From Candidatus Thermoplasmatota archaeon (GTDB taxonomy: Archaea; Thermoplasmatota; SW-10-69-26; JACQPN01; JAJPHT01): DNA of 64,000 nucleotides. Where the stretch lies: contig DATLGO010000008.1 of NCBI GenBank assembly GCA_035540375.1, positions 1 through 64,000 on the forward strand. Direction: 5' to 3'. Position numbers and translations under genes: made by a program. Of the stretch, positions 34,904 to 43,739 are shown one piece after another. The notes beneath the pieces were generated by a model. The model ran no database searches, was not told the DNA's origin, and saw nothing but the letters and a program-made list of their open reading frames with translations. The first letter of the stretch is position 1; each line of letters opens with the position of its first letter.

Positions 34904-35305
34904 ATGACGACCACGAAATTCCGGAACGAGATCGCGATCGCGCTGAACGAACGCGGCGTCGAGGTGCGGGCCGACCAGATGGGCGACCTGCTTCTCGCCT
35001 TCGAGCGCTGGCCGAAGGGCGACTGGAGGCCCGTCTTCGACGGCCTCGCGGACGGGGGCTGCCAGGCCGAACACTGGGGCTACTGCCTCAAGGGCGCGGG
35101 CCGCGTCCACAACAAGGACGGGAGCGTGAGCGAGATCCGGGCCGGCCAGGTGTACCACGTTCCGCCGGGCCACACGTTCGAGACGCTCGAGGACATGGAC
35201 GTCGTCGAATGGACGCGTCCGCACGCGGCGTACGAGAAGGACGTCGAAGTCATGATGGCGAACTTCCACGGCATGAAGGCGGTCGCGCCGCCTTCCCGGC
35301 GCTGA
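34904..35305 (+). CDS. cupin-domain protein
   Basis: Small single-domain cupin of 133 residues. The sequence FDGLADGGCQAEHWGYCLKG has cupin motif 1 (G..H....), and RAGQVYHVPPGHTFETLED has motif 2 (G......P.GH). An acidic/aromatic tail follows (YEKDVEVMMANFHG). Probably a metal or small-ligand binding protein; a dioxygenase or sensor role is possible. ATG 34904 is chosen; the frame upstream crosses the operator. It has a strong terminator. Confidence 0.8.
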   Translation: MTTTKFRNEIAIALNERGVEVRADQMGDLLLAFERWPKGDWRPVFDGLADGGCQAEHWGYCLKGAGRVHNKDGSVSEIRAGQVYHVPPGHTFETLEDMDVVEWTRPHAAYEKDVEVMMANFHGMKAVAPPSRR

Positions 35306-35312
35306 ACGGGCC

Positions 35313-35344
35313 CGGGCGGCGCGAACGCCGCCCGACACTTTTTT
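35313..35344 (+). terminator. hairpin with T-run after the cupin gene
   Basis: CGGGCGGCG and CGCCGCCCG make a 9-base stem with a CGAA loop, followed by ACACTTTTTT. This is the best terminator-like structure in the window. The same T-run lies 25-30 bases before the NYN gene start and may double as its promoter element. Confidence 0.75.
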
Positions 35345-35368
35345 CCGGCCCCGCGCGCTGGGCCCCGC

Positions 35369-35980
35369 GTGAGCGGCGGACGCGTCGACGAGCACCGCGC
35401 GTTCCTCGCGACGGGCGCCGTGCCGGGCCTCCCCTCGCCGACCTTCGAGGACCGGCTCGCCTATGCGCGCGCCGGCCTCAAGGACGCCTCGTTCAAGAAG
35501 CTCGCGTGGCCGCACTTCGCGTGCTTCGTCGACGCCTCGAACGTGGCCCGATGGGACCCGCCACCGACGGCGAAGGTGAACGAGCCGAAGGCGAAGCTCT
35601 GGCGGCTCGTCGCGTGCGAGAACGCGCTGCGCAAGCTCGGGTACGTCCCCATCATGGTGAGCGACGGGAACCTATTCCACCTCATGGACGAGCCCTACGA
35701 GTACCAGAAGCGGTATACGCAGTATCCCCACTCGGTCGCGAAGGGCTTCCAGGCCGACCGCATCGTCCTGAGGGCGCTCCGCGACCTCCCCGAGGCGGCC
35801 GTCGTCTCGCGCGACCGCTTCGACAAGCCTTCGGACGTCAAGGATTTCGCGGACGTCCTCGTCGATCGGCGCGCCTTCTTCGCGTTCCGCTTCGACGAAC
35901 ACGACGCGATCCACTTGTTCCGCGGCTCGGAGCCGATGCCCCGGGCGACGGCGAGGCTCGCGGCGCGTTGGAATCCGTGA
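35369..35980 (+). CDS. NYN/Zc3h12a-like PIN-fold ribonuclease
   Basis: Protein of 203 residues with the Zc3h12a-like NYN fold. CFVDASNVAR gives the first Asp and Asn, LGYVPIMVSDGNLFHLMDEP the second acidic site, FQADRIVLRA a third, and AVVSRDRFD the fourth. This acidic quartet binds Mg2+ in PIN nucleases. Likely cleaves RNA as a single-stranded endonuclease. GTG 35369 follows the T-run. No antitoxin-like partner is adjacent, so it is more likely a housekeeping RNase than a toxin. Confidence 0.78.
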   Translation: MSGGRVDEHRAFLATGAVPGLPSPTFEDRLAYARAGLKDASFKKLAWPHFACFVDASNVARWDPPPTAKVNEPKAKLWRLVACENALRKLGYVPIMVSDGNLFHLMDEPYEYQKRYTQYPHSVAKGFQADRIVLRALRDLPEAAVVSRDRFDKPSDVKDFADVLVDRRAFFAFRFDEHDAIHLFRGSEPMPRATARLAARWNP

Positions 35981-35986
35981 GGAGCG

Positions 35987-36814
35987 CTAAGCGCGGCCCG
36001 TCGCGACGTGCGCCTCGCCCCACATCTCGATGGCCCCGTCGGGGCGCGCGAAGCGGGCGCTCGCCTCGAGGACCGCGACGCGCAGCCGCTCCACCTCGCC
36101 CGGCGAGAGACCGGTCAAGAATGCGGGGACGACCGGATTCGTCGTGGTGAGCGTCGGCCACTCCTCGGAAAGCGACGGCACGATCCACGGGTGGCGGACG
36201 GTCTCCACCCGGACGTCGACGAACCCCGCGTCCTCCATCTCCCGCCTCAGGCGACCGGGATCGGACAAGCTGAAGACCGCGGGCGGCGAGGGCGGCGGGG
36301 GGTGGTCCGGGAAGGTACGCTTCATGGCGGCTCCGAAGGCCGCGAACCAGTCGAGCCGGTCCGGGGTCGACCATGCGACGACCGCACATCGGCCGCCGGG
36401 TTTGAGCGCGCGCCTCATTCCCCGGAATCCGGCGGCGCGGTCGGGGAAGAAGATGAGCCCGAAGACCGAATAGGCGGCGTCGAAGCTCGCGGGGTCGACC
36501 GCGAGGGCCTGGCCATCCATCACGCGCGTCTCGACGTCGACCTTCTCGCGCCTCGCGCGCGCCTCGAGCTGCGCGATCATCTCGGGCGCGAAATCCGTGG
36601 CGAGGACGCGCGCGCCGCGGCGGGCGGCCTCGATCGAGAGCGCGCCGGTGCCTGCCGCCACGTCGAGAACGCGCTCGCCGGCCGCAAGACCGGTGAGACG
36701 CAGCGCATCCTTCGCGAACTGGACGAAGACCGGGGTGACGCGCGCGTCGTAGGCCTCGGCGACGCGCCCCCAGCCCGAAGGCGTGCGGTCCGGAGGAAGG
36801 GGTTGTGCGGTCAT
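35987..36814 (-). CDS. class I SAM-dependent methyltransferase
   Basis: Methyltransferase of 275 residues. VLDVAAGTGALSIEAARRGA is SAM motif I, VLATDFAPEMIAQLE motif II, and FDAAYSVFGLIFFPDRAAGF with RALKPGGRCAVVAW the later motifs. UbiE/COQ5-like layout, but with no pathway neighbours the substrate is open. ATG 36814 has AGCGATAACC about 26 bases upstream. Ends seven bases from the NYN gene. Confidence 0.88.
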   Translation of the reverse strand: MTAQPLPPDRTPSGWGRVAEAYDARVTPVFVQFAKDALRLTGLAAGERVLDVAAGTGALSIEAARRGARVLATDFAPEMIAQLEARARREKVDVETRVMDGQALAVDPASFDAAYSVFGLIFFPDRAAGFRGMRRALKPGGRCAVVAWSTPDRLDWFAAFGAAMKRTFPDHPPPPSPPAVFSLSDPGRLRREMEDAGFVDVRVETVRHPWIVPSLSEEWPTLTTTNPVVPAFLTGLSPGEVERLRVAVLEASARFARPDGAIEMWGEAHVATGRA

Positions 36815-36904
36815 GGAGCGAGAACGCGCTCTCCGCGGTTATCGCTTGCGACGGGCGAGCCCGCCTCCGGAAACGTTCATGGGCGATGAGCGGGCTCGGC
36901 GTTC

Positions 36905-37249
36905 GTGCGCGACACGCCACCCCCCGTCGTCCTCGCGGCCGCCGGCGCCGCGCTCCTCGTCGCGCTCCTCGACGTCGCCGACACGGCCATCCTCGCGACG
37001 ACGGGCGCGCCGACGGGCCCCGTCGTCGGCACGTTCGTGCGCGACGCCGTTCTCGTGGTCGCGGCCGTCTTCCTGCTGCGCCGCGCGCGCTGGGCGCTCT
37101 GGACGCTCGTCGCCCTCCTCGCGCTCGGACTTCTCCGCACATTCTCCGCCGACGAGCCGCTCGAGTACGCTGGCGTCATCGTCGCGCTCGCAGGCCTCGC
37201 ATCGGCGCTCATGCCCGAGACGCGGGCATGGGTCGCCCGCCCCGCTTGA
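36905..37249 (+). CDS. small four-helix membrane protein, unknown
   Basis: Membrane protein of 114 residues with four hydrophobic segments (VVLAAAGAALLVALLDVADT, AVLVVAAVFLLRRA, WALWTLVALLALGLL, VIVALAGLASALM). No known motif. GTG 36905 is the first start before the first helix. Function unknown. The following 200 bases up to the EthD gene contain no convincing gene. Confidence 0.6.
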   Translation: MRDTPPPVVLAAAGAALLVALLDVADTAILATTGAPTGPVVGTFVRDAVLVVAAVFLLRRARWALWTLVALLALGLLRTFSADEPLEYAGVIVALAGLASALMPETRAWVARPA

Positions 37250-37459
37250 CGTCACGGTGGAAGCGCCAGCCACGCCCGGCGCTCCCAGCGGGATTCTCGA
37301 TCGCGAAGTCAACCTCGACCGCGGCCTGCGCGCCATGCCTGCCGGGGAAGCGAAGGAGGCGATTCTTCCGCGACCTTTCAGCCAGCGCCTGCGTGGATGG
37401 CGATGGCGCGCGAAGCCCCTCGGTGTCGTCGCGGCCGCCCTCCCCGGTCCGGCGTGCGA

Positions 37460-37774
37460 TCAGGCGAGGATGTCGTTGATCTGGATGATCGCCTCGAGGT
37501 CGGTATAGTTCGGCACGTCCGCCATGAGTTCCGCGCCGTGGGTCGCGAAACCCTTCTGGAACCCATCGACATTCTTGAACACGTAGCTCGCGATGGCCGC
37601 GTATTTCGGAGGCGCGCCCGGCTCGACGCCGCCGACGCCCCTCTCGAGGTGGGCGCTCACGAGGCCGAAGCCCGAGAGGCGTTTCTGGACGAGCGGGATG
37701 TGGCTCTTCGCGTAATAATCGAAGTCGAATCGACCGCCGGGTCTCTGCCCGTAGAATGCGAGGACACGGATCAT
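37460..37774 (-). CDS. EthD-family dimeric ferredoxin-like-fold protein
   Basis: Protein of 104 residues. MIRVLAFYGQRPGGRFDFDY, the YYAKSHIPLVQKRL (usual YY..H.P) and KYAAIASYVFKNVDGFQKGF match the EthD alpha+beta barrel family, whose members aid degradation or detoxification of ethers and other xenobiotics. ATG 37774 has GGTTATGC about 30 bases upstream. Several other ferredoxin-like small proteins lie nearby (DUF1428, DUF1330, YdhR). Confidence 0.85.
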   Translation of the reverse strand: MIRVLAFYGQRPGGRFDFDYYAKSHIPLVQKRLSGFGLVSAHLERGVGGVEPGAPPKYAAIASYVFKNVDGFQKGFATHGAELMADVPNYTDLEAIIQINDILA

Positions 37775-37971
37775 GCTATCAGGCAGGCCAGGCGGTCAAC
37801 GTGCATAACCTTGCGCGTCGTCCTGCTCGCGCCCGTCGGACGCTCACGCCCATACGGTGATGCGCGACGCTCATGAGGCGCCGCGATATCCCGCGTTCAT
37901 CGAGGAGTTGCACGCGAGCCCGTCTGCGGCGCGTTGGGTGCGCCATCCGAGCTTGCCGGGCACGTCTCCAG

Positions 37972-38346
37972 TCACGCGTCGATCAGGACCTCGAATCCGC
38001 CGTACGTGAACCGGCCCATGTCGTAGATCGGCTTTCCGCCCATGATCTTGCCCATCCGCGGGTCGGCCATGACCTTGGCGTTCACGCGGTCGCGGTGCGC
38101 GCGCGATCGGAAGGTGATCTGCGCGATGACGAGGGTCTCGCTCCTTCCGAGACCCGCGAGCGCGGCATAGGCCCGCATCGGCATCCCGCCCATGTCTGGG
38201 GTCAGGTCTTCGCCCACGCATTCGCGGTATCGGAGCGCGCCGTGGTCGCGCCAGACGCGCGCGGCCCGCTTGGCCATTTTCTTGTAGGCGAGGACGTTCT
38301 TTTTCGCGATCGGGATGAATGCGATGTCGACGTACTTCGCGGCCAT
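37972..38346 (-). CDS. DUF1428 family protein
   Basis: Protein of 124 residues of the DUF1428 dimeric alpha-beta barrel family: YVDIAFIPIAKKNVLAYKKM, RVWRDHGALRYRECVGEDL and FRSRAHRDRVNAKVMADPR are close to the family pattern. The function of the family is unknown. ATG 38346 was chosen because MAAKYVD is the usual beginning; the frame is open further but is Arg/Pro-rich. Divergent from the secreted metalloprotease-like gene. Confidence 0.85.
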   Translation of the reverse strand: MAAKYVDIAFIPIAKKNVLAYKKMAKRAARVWRDHGALRYRECVGEDLTPDMGGMPMRAYAALAGLGRSETLVIAQITFRSRAHRDRVNAKVMADPRMGKIMGGKPIYDMGRFTYGGFEVLIDA

Positions 38347-38486
38347 CGCGATCTCGTACGTATCCGCTTCGCATGAAGGCGGCGTCGATCCTCGCGGCGG
38401 GATCGACCGATGCCTGCCGGAGCGTGGAGGGTCTCGGATGCGCGACACCTTCAAGCGAGCGTAGCGGGCTTGTCCGCGCGACCTCC

Positions 38487-40904
38487 ATGCCGCGCCTCCT
38501 CCTCCTCCTCATCGTGGTTCTCTGCGCTCCGGCCGCCCTCCCGCTGGCGGCCGCCTCGGACAATCTCCAAGTCCACGAGATCCGCGCCGTGCTCCAACCG
38601 CCCTTCACCCACTACGAGATCGAGGCCATCTCCCCCGACTTGCAGCCGCTCACCTACCGGTGGACGCTCGCGCAGTCCGGCGCCTGCGACGATTTCGAGC
38701 CGTTCGGCTCCACGGCGCGCTGGCGGCACGACCACGAGACGCGCTGCCCGCACGACGCCGCCGCCCATCCGGGGACGATCTCGGTCGTCGTCTCCGACGG
38801 ACGGACCGAGGTCACGCGAACCTACGCGGGCGGGTCCGCCGCCTTCGACCCGGGGCCTCCCGCGTGGACCCGCGGCGAGGGCCCGGGCCCCTTCATCGGC
38901 GGCAACGAGAATGGGGACGACCCGCGCGACGTCCCCCCGCCCGCGATCTTCGGCGAGGCGCTCGAATGCGGCGGAACCGCGAAGGGAGCCTTCGAGCCCG
39001 TCCAGGCCGTGTGGCAGGACGAGAATCCGGAGATCTTTCCCGACCTCGCCGGGAAGCAGCTCACGGTGCTCGATGACAGGCGACTCCGCGCGGAACTCGA
39101 CATGGTGGTCGGGAAGCTCACGCAGCTCTTCGGCGTGCGCGGCTCGCGGGATCGCATCCTGTTCGAGGGAACCGTGACGGGCAGCGTCGCCGCGCCCGCG
39201 GTCGTTCGATGGACGCTCCGGGACGGGGCCGGTGCCAACGTGCTCGGGGAGATCGCGGTCGGCGACCTTCCGATCCTGGGCGCCTGCGGTGCGCCGCGCG
39301 CGTTCAAGGCCGCGCTCGACACATCAAAGGGTCTCGCGATCCCGCACTTCCTCCCGAAGGCGGCCGGGGGTTACACGATCACGATGGAGCTCGCCCGCAA
39401 GGGCGGCGAGCGCATCCCCGGAACGCAGATCGTGGTCGAGGGCGCGGCGACGAAGGTCCGCGAGCCCCTCGTCTACTTCGTCGGCGTCACGATGCGCCCG
39501 GAGGCCTCCGCGCAAGGCATCGCTGCGGCCGCGCGACGGATCGCCGACGAGAGCGCCGCGAACATCCCCGATTATTTCCCGCTCCCCCCGGGCGGGTTCC
39601 ACGTCGTGACGAGACCCGTCGTGCGCGACCTTCGCGCCGTCACCGCGCTCGCCGCGACCGACTGCGCGCACCCCGAAGGGATCGGCGCGTTCGATTGGTG
39701 CTTCGTCGAGCGCGTCCGTGCGGGCGTCGAGACGCACTTCGCGGCCGGGTCGTGGCAGCTCGGCACCGGGGCGACCGGCGCGACGCCGGACCGCATCGCG
39801 ATCGTCGTCACGAAGGCCGAGATGGATTGGCTCTACCCGCCCGTCGGGACCGCGGCCGGCTTTGCCGCGAGCACGAAGGTCTTCTTCGTCGCGGACGACA
39901 CGGGCCACCGGGTCGTCGCGCACGAGTTCGCGCACACGACCCCCGCCTACGCGTGGCTCCACGAGGCGCCGGCATGCACGGTCGACTACCACAACAAAAG
40001 GGTTTCCTACGGACACGGGTTCCAGGTGAGCGCTGGCACGAAGCCCGCCCGCGTCCCGAGACCCGTCCAGGGCGGCGTCATGAGCGGGACGGCGCCGCAT
40101 TGGATCGAGCAGTGCACCTACTGGCACCTCCTCAAGCAGATTCCCGCGCTCACCGACCCGACGCTCGTCGGGATCCGCGGCTGGATCGCGAAGGACGGCG
40201 CGTTCCTGGCGGCCGCGTTCGAGCCCGGATTCACGTTCGAAGGCATCCCGGACCGGGAGCCCGGCGTGGAGGGAACGTACCGCGTCGTGCTGCGCGACGC
40301 CGGGGGCGCCGCGATCGCGACGTACGCCTTCGACCACCCGTTCGCCGACACGGTGGGACAGCCGCGTCACCTGATCCCGTTCTCGATGGCGGTCGAGCGC
40401 CCCGCGGGCCTCGCGCGGATCGACCTCGAAGGCCCTGCCGGCCCGCTCGCGACACGCAACGTCACGGCCCATGCGCCCGTCCTCGTGGTCACGACGCCCC
40501 CACCCGGGGCGGCGGTCGGAAGCGGCCCGCTCCCGGTCGCGTGGACCGCGACGGACGCCGACGGCGACGCGCTGCGCTACGGCGTCGCCATGAGTCCCGA
40601 CGGCGGCGCCACGTGGCACGACGTCGCCTTCGACCTCGCAACGCCGGCCGTCACGATCGATCCCGCCTTCTTCGCCGGCGCTGAAGCGCCGCGCCTGCGC
40701 GTCACCGCGACCGACGGGGTGAACAGCCACACCGTGGAGGTCGCGCTCGCGGAGAGCGGGGTGCCGTCGAAGGGCGACACGCCCTCGACGCCGCCCACGG
40801 GCGGGACGATCGGGACGCCGACCCAGGCCACGCCCGGCGCCGCGCTCGCGCTGGTCGCGGGCGCGCTCGGCGTCGCGGCGCTCGCGGCGAGACGGCGAGC
40901 CTGA
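38487..40904 (+). CDS. secreted HExxH metalloprotease-like protein with CTERM-type anchor
   Basis: Exported protein of 805 residues. Signal peptide (LLLLLIVVLCAPAALPLAAA), N-terminal beta-rich region, then HEFAH at 479-483 with nearby WLHEAP that may give a third zinc ligand, suggesting a zincin protease. Ig-like or Fn3-like strands follow (SPDGGATWHDVAFDL). The C-terminus has a Thr/Pro linker and TPGAALALVAGALGVAALAA ending in RRRA, like archaeal PGF-CTERM sorting tails. ATG 38487 starts the signal peptide. Catalysis is inference; no exact family recognised. Confidence 0.72.
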   Translation: MPRLLLLLIVVLCAPAALPLAAASDNLQVHEIRAVLQPPFTHYEIEAISPDLQPLTYRWTLAQSGACDDFEPFGSTARWRHDHETRCPHDAAAHPGTISVVVSDGRTEVTRTYAGGSAAFDPGPPAWTRGEGPGPFIGGNENGDDPRDVPPPAIFGEALECGGTAKGAFEPVQAVWQDENPEIFPDLAGKQLTVLDDRRLRAELDMVVGKLTQLFGVRGSRDRILFEGTVTGSVAAPAVVRWTLRDGAGANVLGEIAVGDLPILGACGAPRAFKAALDTSKGLAIPHFLPKAAGGYTITMELARKGGERIPGTQIVVEGAATKVREPLVYFVGVTMRPEASAQGIAAAARRIADESAANIPDYFPLPPGGFHVVTRPVVRDLRAVTALAATDCAHPEGIGAFDWCFVERVRAGVETHFAAGSWQLGTGATGATPDRIAIVVTKAEMDWLYPPVGTAAGFAASTKVFFVADDTGHRVVAHEFAHTTPAYAWLHEAPACTVDYHNKRVSYGHGFQVSAGTKPARVPRPVQGGVMSGTAPHWIEQCTYWHLLKQIPALTDPTLVGIRGWIAKDGAFLAAAFEPGFTFEGIPDREPGVEGTYRVVLRDAGGAAIATYAFDHPFADTVGQPRHLIPFSMAVERPAGLARIDLEGPAGPLATRNVTAHAPVLVVTTPPPGAAVGSGPLPVAWTATDADGDALRYGVAMSPDGGATWHDVAFDLATPAVTIDPAFFAGAEAPRLRVTATDGVNSHTVEVALAESGVPSKGDTPSTPPTGGTIGTPTQATPGAALALVAGALGVAALAARRRA

Positions 40905-40926
40905 GACCCCCCCGGGCGCGCGTCCG

Positions 40927-41187
40927 TCACCGCGCGCGCGGAAGCGCGTTCGTGGTGCGCCGTGCCGGCGACGCGTGGACGCGCGGCGGACCGTCCTCGA
41001 CCGTCCGCGCGGCGCGGGGCGCGTGCATGGCGCGCGCGACGTCCATCGCACGAAGCCACTTGCGGCACACGGCGCAGGCGATCCCGCCGGCCCGGCTGAG
41101 GGCGATGAGATTCGTGGCGTTCGCGCCCGCGCAAGCGGGACACACGAACGAGACGGTCACGGGAATGCGCGTCGCGGAAGTCTGCAC
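40927..41187 (-). CDS. zinc-ribbon protein
   Basis: Protein of 86 residues. CPAC near residue 16 and CAVC near residue 38 form a four-Cys zinc ribbon. The rest is basic (RAMDVARAMHAPRAARTVED), which suits nucleic-acid binding. GTG 41187 is placed by a strong CTTTTTATGG box (about 41214-41223) roughly 30 bases upstream, and it lies inside an inverted repeat that overlaps the start. Confidence 0.62.
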   Translation of the reverse strand: MQTSATRIPVTVSFVCPACAGANATNLIALSRAGGIACAVCRKWLRAMDVARAMHAPRAARTVEDGPPRVHASPARRTTNALPRAR

Positions 41188-41224
41188 ACCTAGTGCAGCC
41201 GCCGCGACGCTCCCACCATAAAAA
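41182..41224 (-). promoter_or_regulatory. TATA box and start-overlapping inverted repeat of the zinc-ribbon gene
   Basis: CTTTTTATGG on the minus strand (about 41214-41223) is a strong TATA candidate. CTGCAC and GTGCAG (41182-41187 and 41193-41198) form a palindrome with a five-base spacer that covers the predicted transcription and translation start. It could be the operator of the gene itself. Confidence 0.55.
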
Positions 41225-41250
41225 GGGAGAGGGCCGCGTTGACACGGCCG

Positions 41251-42897
41251 TCAACCGTAGAGCGTCGAGCGCGCCGCATGGATCGTTTCCATGTGGAGCT
41301 TCGCGGCCGCGGGCTTCTCAGGGGCGACGCGCGTCTTGAGCAGGTGCGCGATCGCGTCTTCGGCGACGGCGCCGTCGAAGAAGCCCCATCCCCACTGGAG
41401 CCACGGAGCGGCCGGGTTGACGGGGATCTGGTTCGCGGGGTCGATCCAGACGTGCCGGGCCTTCGGGGTGTAGGTCGCGGTGCGGTTCATCGCGTCGCGG
41501 AGGTCGCCCGCCTTGATCCCCAGGCGGGGATCCACGTAGCCGTCCGCGGTCAGGCCGCCGTCGTAGCCGCTCGCGCGGCGGACCTCGAGGATGACCTTGC
41601 TCAGTGCGCCGGCAATCGTCGGCGTCGCGAAGCTCGTGCCTCCCCAGGACCCCGGAGCGTGGACGTTCGCGACAGAATCGCGGGCGGCCCATGGAGGCAT
41701 CATGTAGCTCTCGACGTCCACCACGTTCGCGGAGAGGACGTGATGCGTCGGGGGCGAAGGGAAGCCGCCGCCGGCTGCGATGACGTGGGAGGCGCCCGTC
41801 TGGCAATCGGTCGGCACGGCGCGCGCGTCGTTGCCGGCCGCCTTGACGAAGACGGGGGCGTGGCGCTGCGCGCGGCACGGGAGCGTTTCCCGGGCCGCCG
41901 CCGGATACGGCATGGGCGTGCCCGAACCCCAGCTGTGGCTCACGACGTCGACGGGAATGCCCGAGGCCGCGAAGACCGTCGGGTCGTAGCCCTCGTTGAA
42001 GGCGACGAGGACGTCGGGATTTTCCCAGACGGCGATGCTCACCGTGCCAGTGCCGTGGCCGGCCCACCAGCCGTCGCCCTCGTCGAGGAGGCACACGTCG
42101 CCGAAGAGCGAGCCGAACGCGGAGGACGACTCGTACACGCGGTCACACCGGACCGCGACGAACACCGTTTGCGGAATCCAGTAGATGGTCTCCCGCGCAA
42201 TCGACTTCCAGACGGCCTCGTCGGCCGCGACGGCCTCCTTCCAGTTGTCGCCGCCGACCGTGAGGTTGAGCGCGGGGATGTCGCACGAAAAGTCGCGGAT
42301 GTACGTGCACGGGTGCGCCGTGAGGTGCGGGCGGTAGAAGGCGCGGTGGTAGGGGTTCACGCCCGTGTCGGTGAGCGCGAGGATGACGTGCGGCCCGAAG
42401 CCCGCGGGCGCCGTCGCGTTCGGGGGGCCTTCGGGACGGGGGAGAGGCCCGAAGTCCACCTCGAGGCGATAGCCGACGGAGGCCATGACGCGCAGCGTGT
42501 AGTCGCCCGGCGCGTCGAGGCCCCAGCGGAGGGACAGGTTGGTCGACGGGGCTCCGCGCGCGATGAACGCGTCGGTCACGATCCGATCGCCCTCCAAAAG
42601 ATGGAGGGTCATGCGCGCGCCCGGCTCGCTCCACCTGAGCCGCGCGTCGACGACGCCGGGGCCCTCGAGCTTGATCGGATAGTCGAAGCAGGCGCGCGTC
42701 GAGTACGACACACACGCGACCGTGAGCCCACCCGCGAGATCGGTCACGGCCTTCGCGTCGCGGATGGGGGTCGGGAACACGGGCGCGACGCCCGCCGCGT
42801 CGACCGCGCCCGCTTCGAGCGGCAGGTCGGGGGCGCCGAGGCAGCCGGCGAGGGCGAGGGCGGCGACGACGAAACAGGGACCCGGGCGGGCGTGCAC
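41251..42897 (-). CDS. secreted S8 (subtilisin-like) serine protease
   Basis: Exported protease of 548 residues. Signal with lipobox-like LALAGCLGAP suggests lipid anchoring. A beta-rich N-terminal domain (about 40-165) precedes the catalytic domain, in which Asp177 (ALTDTGVNPYH), His281 (AGHGTGTVSIA), the oxyanion Asn (KAAGNDA) and Ser422 (GTSFATPTIAG) are all present. Cys pairs may form disulfides. It probably degrades extracellular protein. GTG 42897 gives the signal peptide directly. Divergent from the DUF1330 gene over an AT-rich spot. Confidence 0.88.
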   Translation of the reverse strand: MHARPGPCFVVAALALAGCLGAPDLPLEAGAVDAAGVAPVFPTPIRDAKAVTDLAGGLTVACVSYSTRACFDYPIKLEGPGVVDARLRWSEPGARMTLHLLEGDRIVTDAFIARGAPSTNLSLRWGLDAPGDYTLRVMASVGYRLEVDFGPLPRPEGPPNATAPAGFGPHVILALTDTGVNPYHRAFYRPHLTAHPCTYIRDFSCDIPALNLTVGGDNWKEAVAADEAVWKSIARETIYWIPQTVFVAVRCDRVYESSSAFGSLFGDVCLLDEGDGWWAGHGTGTVSIAVWENPDVLVAFNEGYDPTVFAASGIPVDVVSHSWGSGTPMPYPAAARETLPCRAQRHAPVFVKAAGNDARAVPTDCQTGASHVIAAGGGFPSPPTHHVLSANVVDVESYMMPPWAARDSVANVHAPGSWGGTSFATPTIAGALSKVILEVRRASGYDGGLTADGYVDPRLGIKAGDLRDAMNRTATYTPKARHVWIDPANQIPVNPAAPWLQWGWGFFDGAVAEDAIAHLLKTRVAPEKPAAAKLHMETIHAARSTLYG

Positions 42898-42973
42898 GGG
42901 GACGAGGAGACCCGGGATGCCATCAATCTTTTCGCGCCGGAGGGTCCATGGCCCCGGAGGCGGATGGGGCCGC

Positions 42974-43276
42974 GTGCCCGCCTACGTCGTCGCGCTCATC
43001 GAGGCCGTCACGGATCCGGAAGCCTACCGGGCCTACGTCGCCCGGGTGGAGCCCACGCTCGCGCCGTTCGGCGGGCGGTTCCTCGCGCGCGTCCCCGGCC
43101 CCGCGCTCCTCGAAGGCGGCCCCGCGCCCGCGCGCGCCGTGATCCTGGAGTTCCCGAGCGACGCGCAGGCCCGCGCGTGGCACGCGTCGCCCGGCTACAA
43201 GCCCGTGATGGACCTCCGTCAGCGCGCCTCGAAAGGCACGCTCCTCCTGCTTCCGGGCTACGTTCCGTCCGCGTGA
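42974..43276 (+). CDS. DUF1330 family protein
   Basis: Protein of 100 residues: YVVALIEAVTDPEAYRAYVA, FGGRFLARVPGPALLEGG and AVILEFPSDAQARAWHASPG match the DUF1330 dimeric ferredoxin-like fold. The function of the family is unknown. GTG 42974 was chosen as the family start. It neighbours VOC and DUF1801 genes in a run of small soluble proteins. Confidence 0.83.
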   Translation: MPAYVVALIEAVTDPEAYRAYVARVEPTLAPFGGRFLARVPGPALLEGGPAPARAVILEFPSDAQARAWHASPGYKPVMDLRQRASKGTLLLLPGYVPSA

Positions 43277-43295
43277 CGCGTGTAACGTTCTTGCG

Positions 43296-43679
43296 TCAGT
43301 AGGACTCCCAGCAGGCAAGCGGCGGGGAGCCCTCGACCTCGAACCAGAAGAACCGGCCCATGTCCGGCACCTCCGTGACCGGGAGCACGATGCGCGCGCC
43401 CGCCCGCCGGCAGGCGTCCTGCACGCCTTCGATGTCCTTCACGTTGATGTACGGCGTCACCCCGACCGGCTGCTCCTCCCTCGTCCTCACGACGCCGCCG
43501 CCCGTCCCGCCCGGCGTGCGGAACATGTGGTAATCGCCCTGCGTCGTCTCGAACGTCCAGTCGAACTGCTCGGCGAGGAAGGCCTTGAGCAGCTCCGGAT
43601 TCTTGGTCGCGATCTCGATGTGCTGCACCGCGTGCGGGATCTCCTGCGGCTCGCGCTGCGTCTCGCGTTGTTCGGCCAT
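43296..43679 (-). CDS. VOC-superfamily protein
   Basis: Protein of 127 residues. PHAVQHIEIATKNPELLKAF starts module one and GVTPYINVKDIEGVQDACRR module two, ending in FFWFEVEGSPPLACWE with the usual final Glu. It resembles the small VOC proteins annotated as hydroxylase-like or glyoxalase-like. Acts on or binds an unknown metabolite. The gene is compact and convergent with the DUF1330 gene. Confidence 0.85.
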   Translation of the reverse strand: MAEQRETQREPQEIPHAVQHIEIATKNPELLKAFLAEQFDWTFETTQGDYHMFRTPGGTGGGVVRTREEQPVGVTPYINVKDIEGVQDACRRAGARIVLPVTEVPDMGRFFWFEVEGSPPLACWESY

Positions 43680-43739
43680 GCCTCGCGCGTTCGCGCGCGG
43701 GAACCAAGATCGTTCTGGCGTTTCCCGCGGCAGGCGCGT

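Noticed and set aside
35369-35980. NYN ribonuclease as a toxin of a toxin-antitoxin pair
   Set aside because: No small antitoxin-like gene is adjacent, and the gene has its own promoter and a housekeeping-like context.
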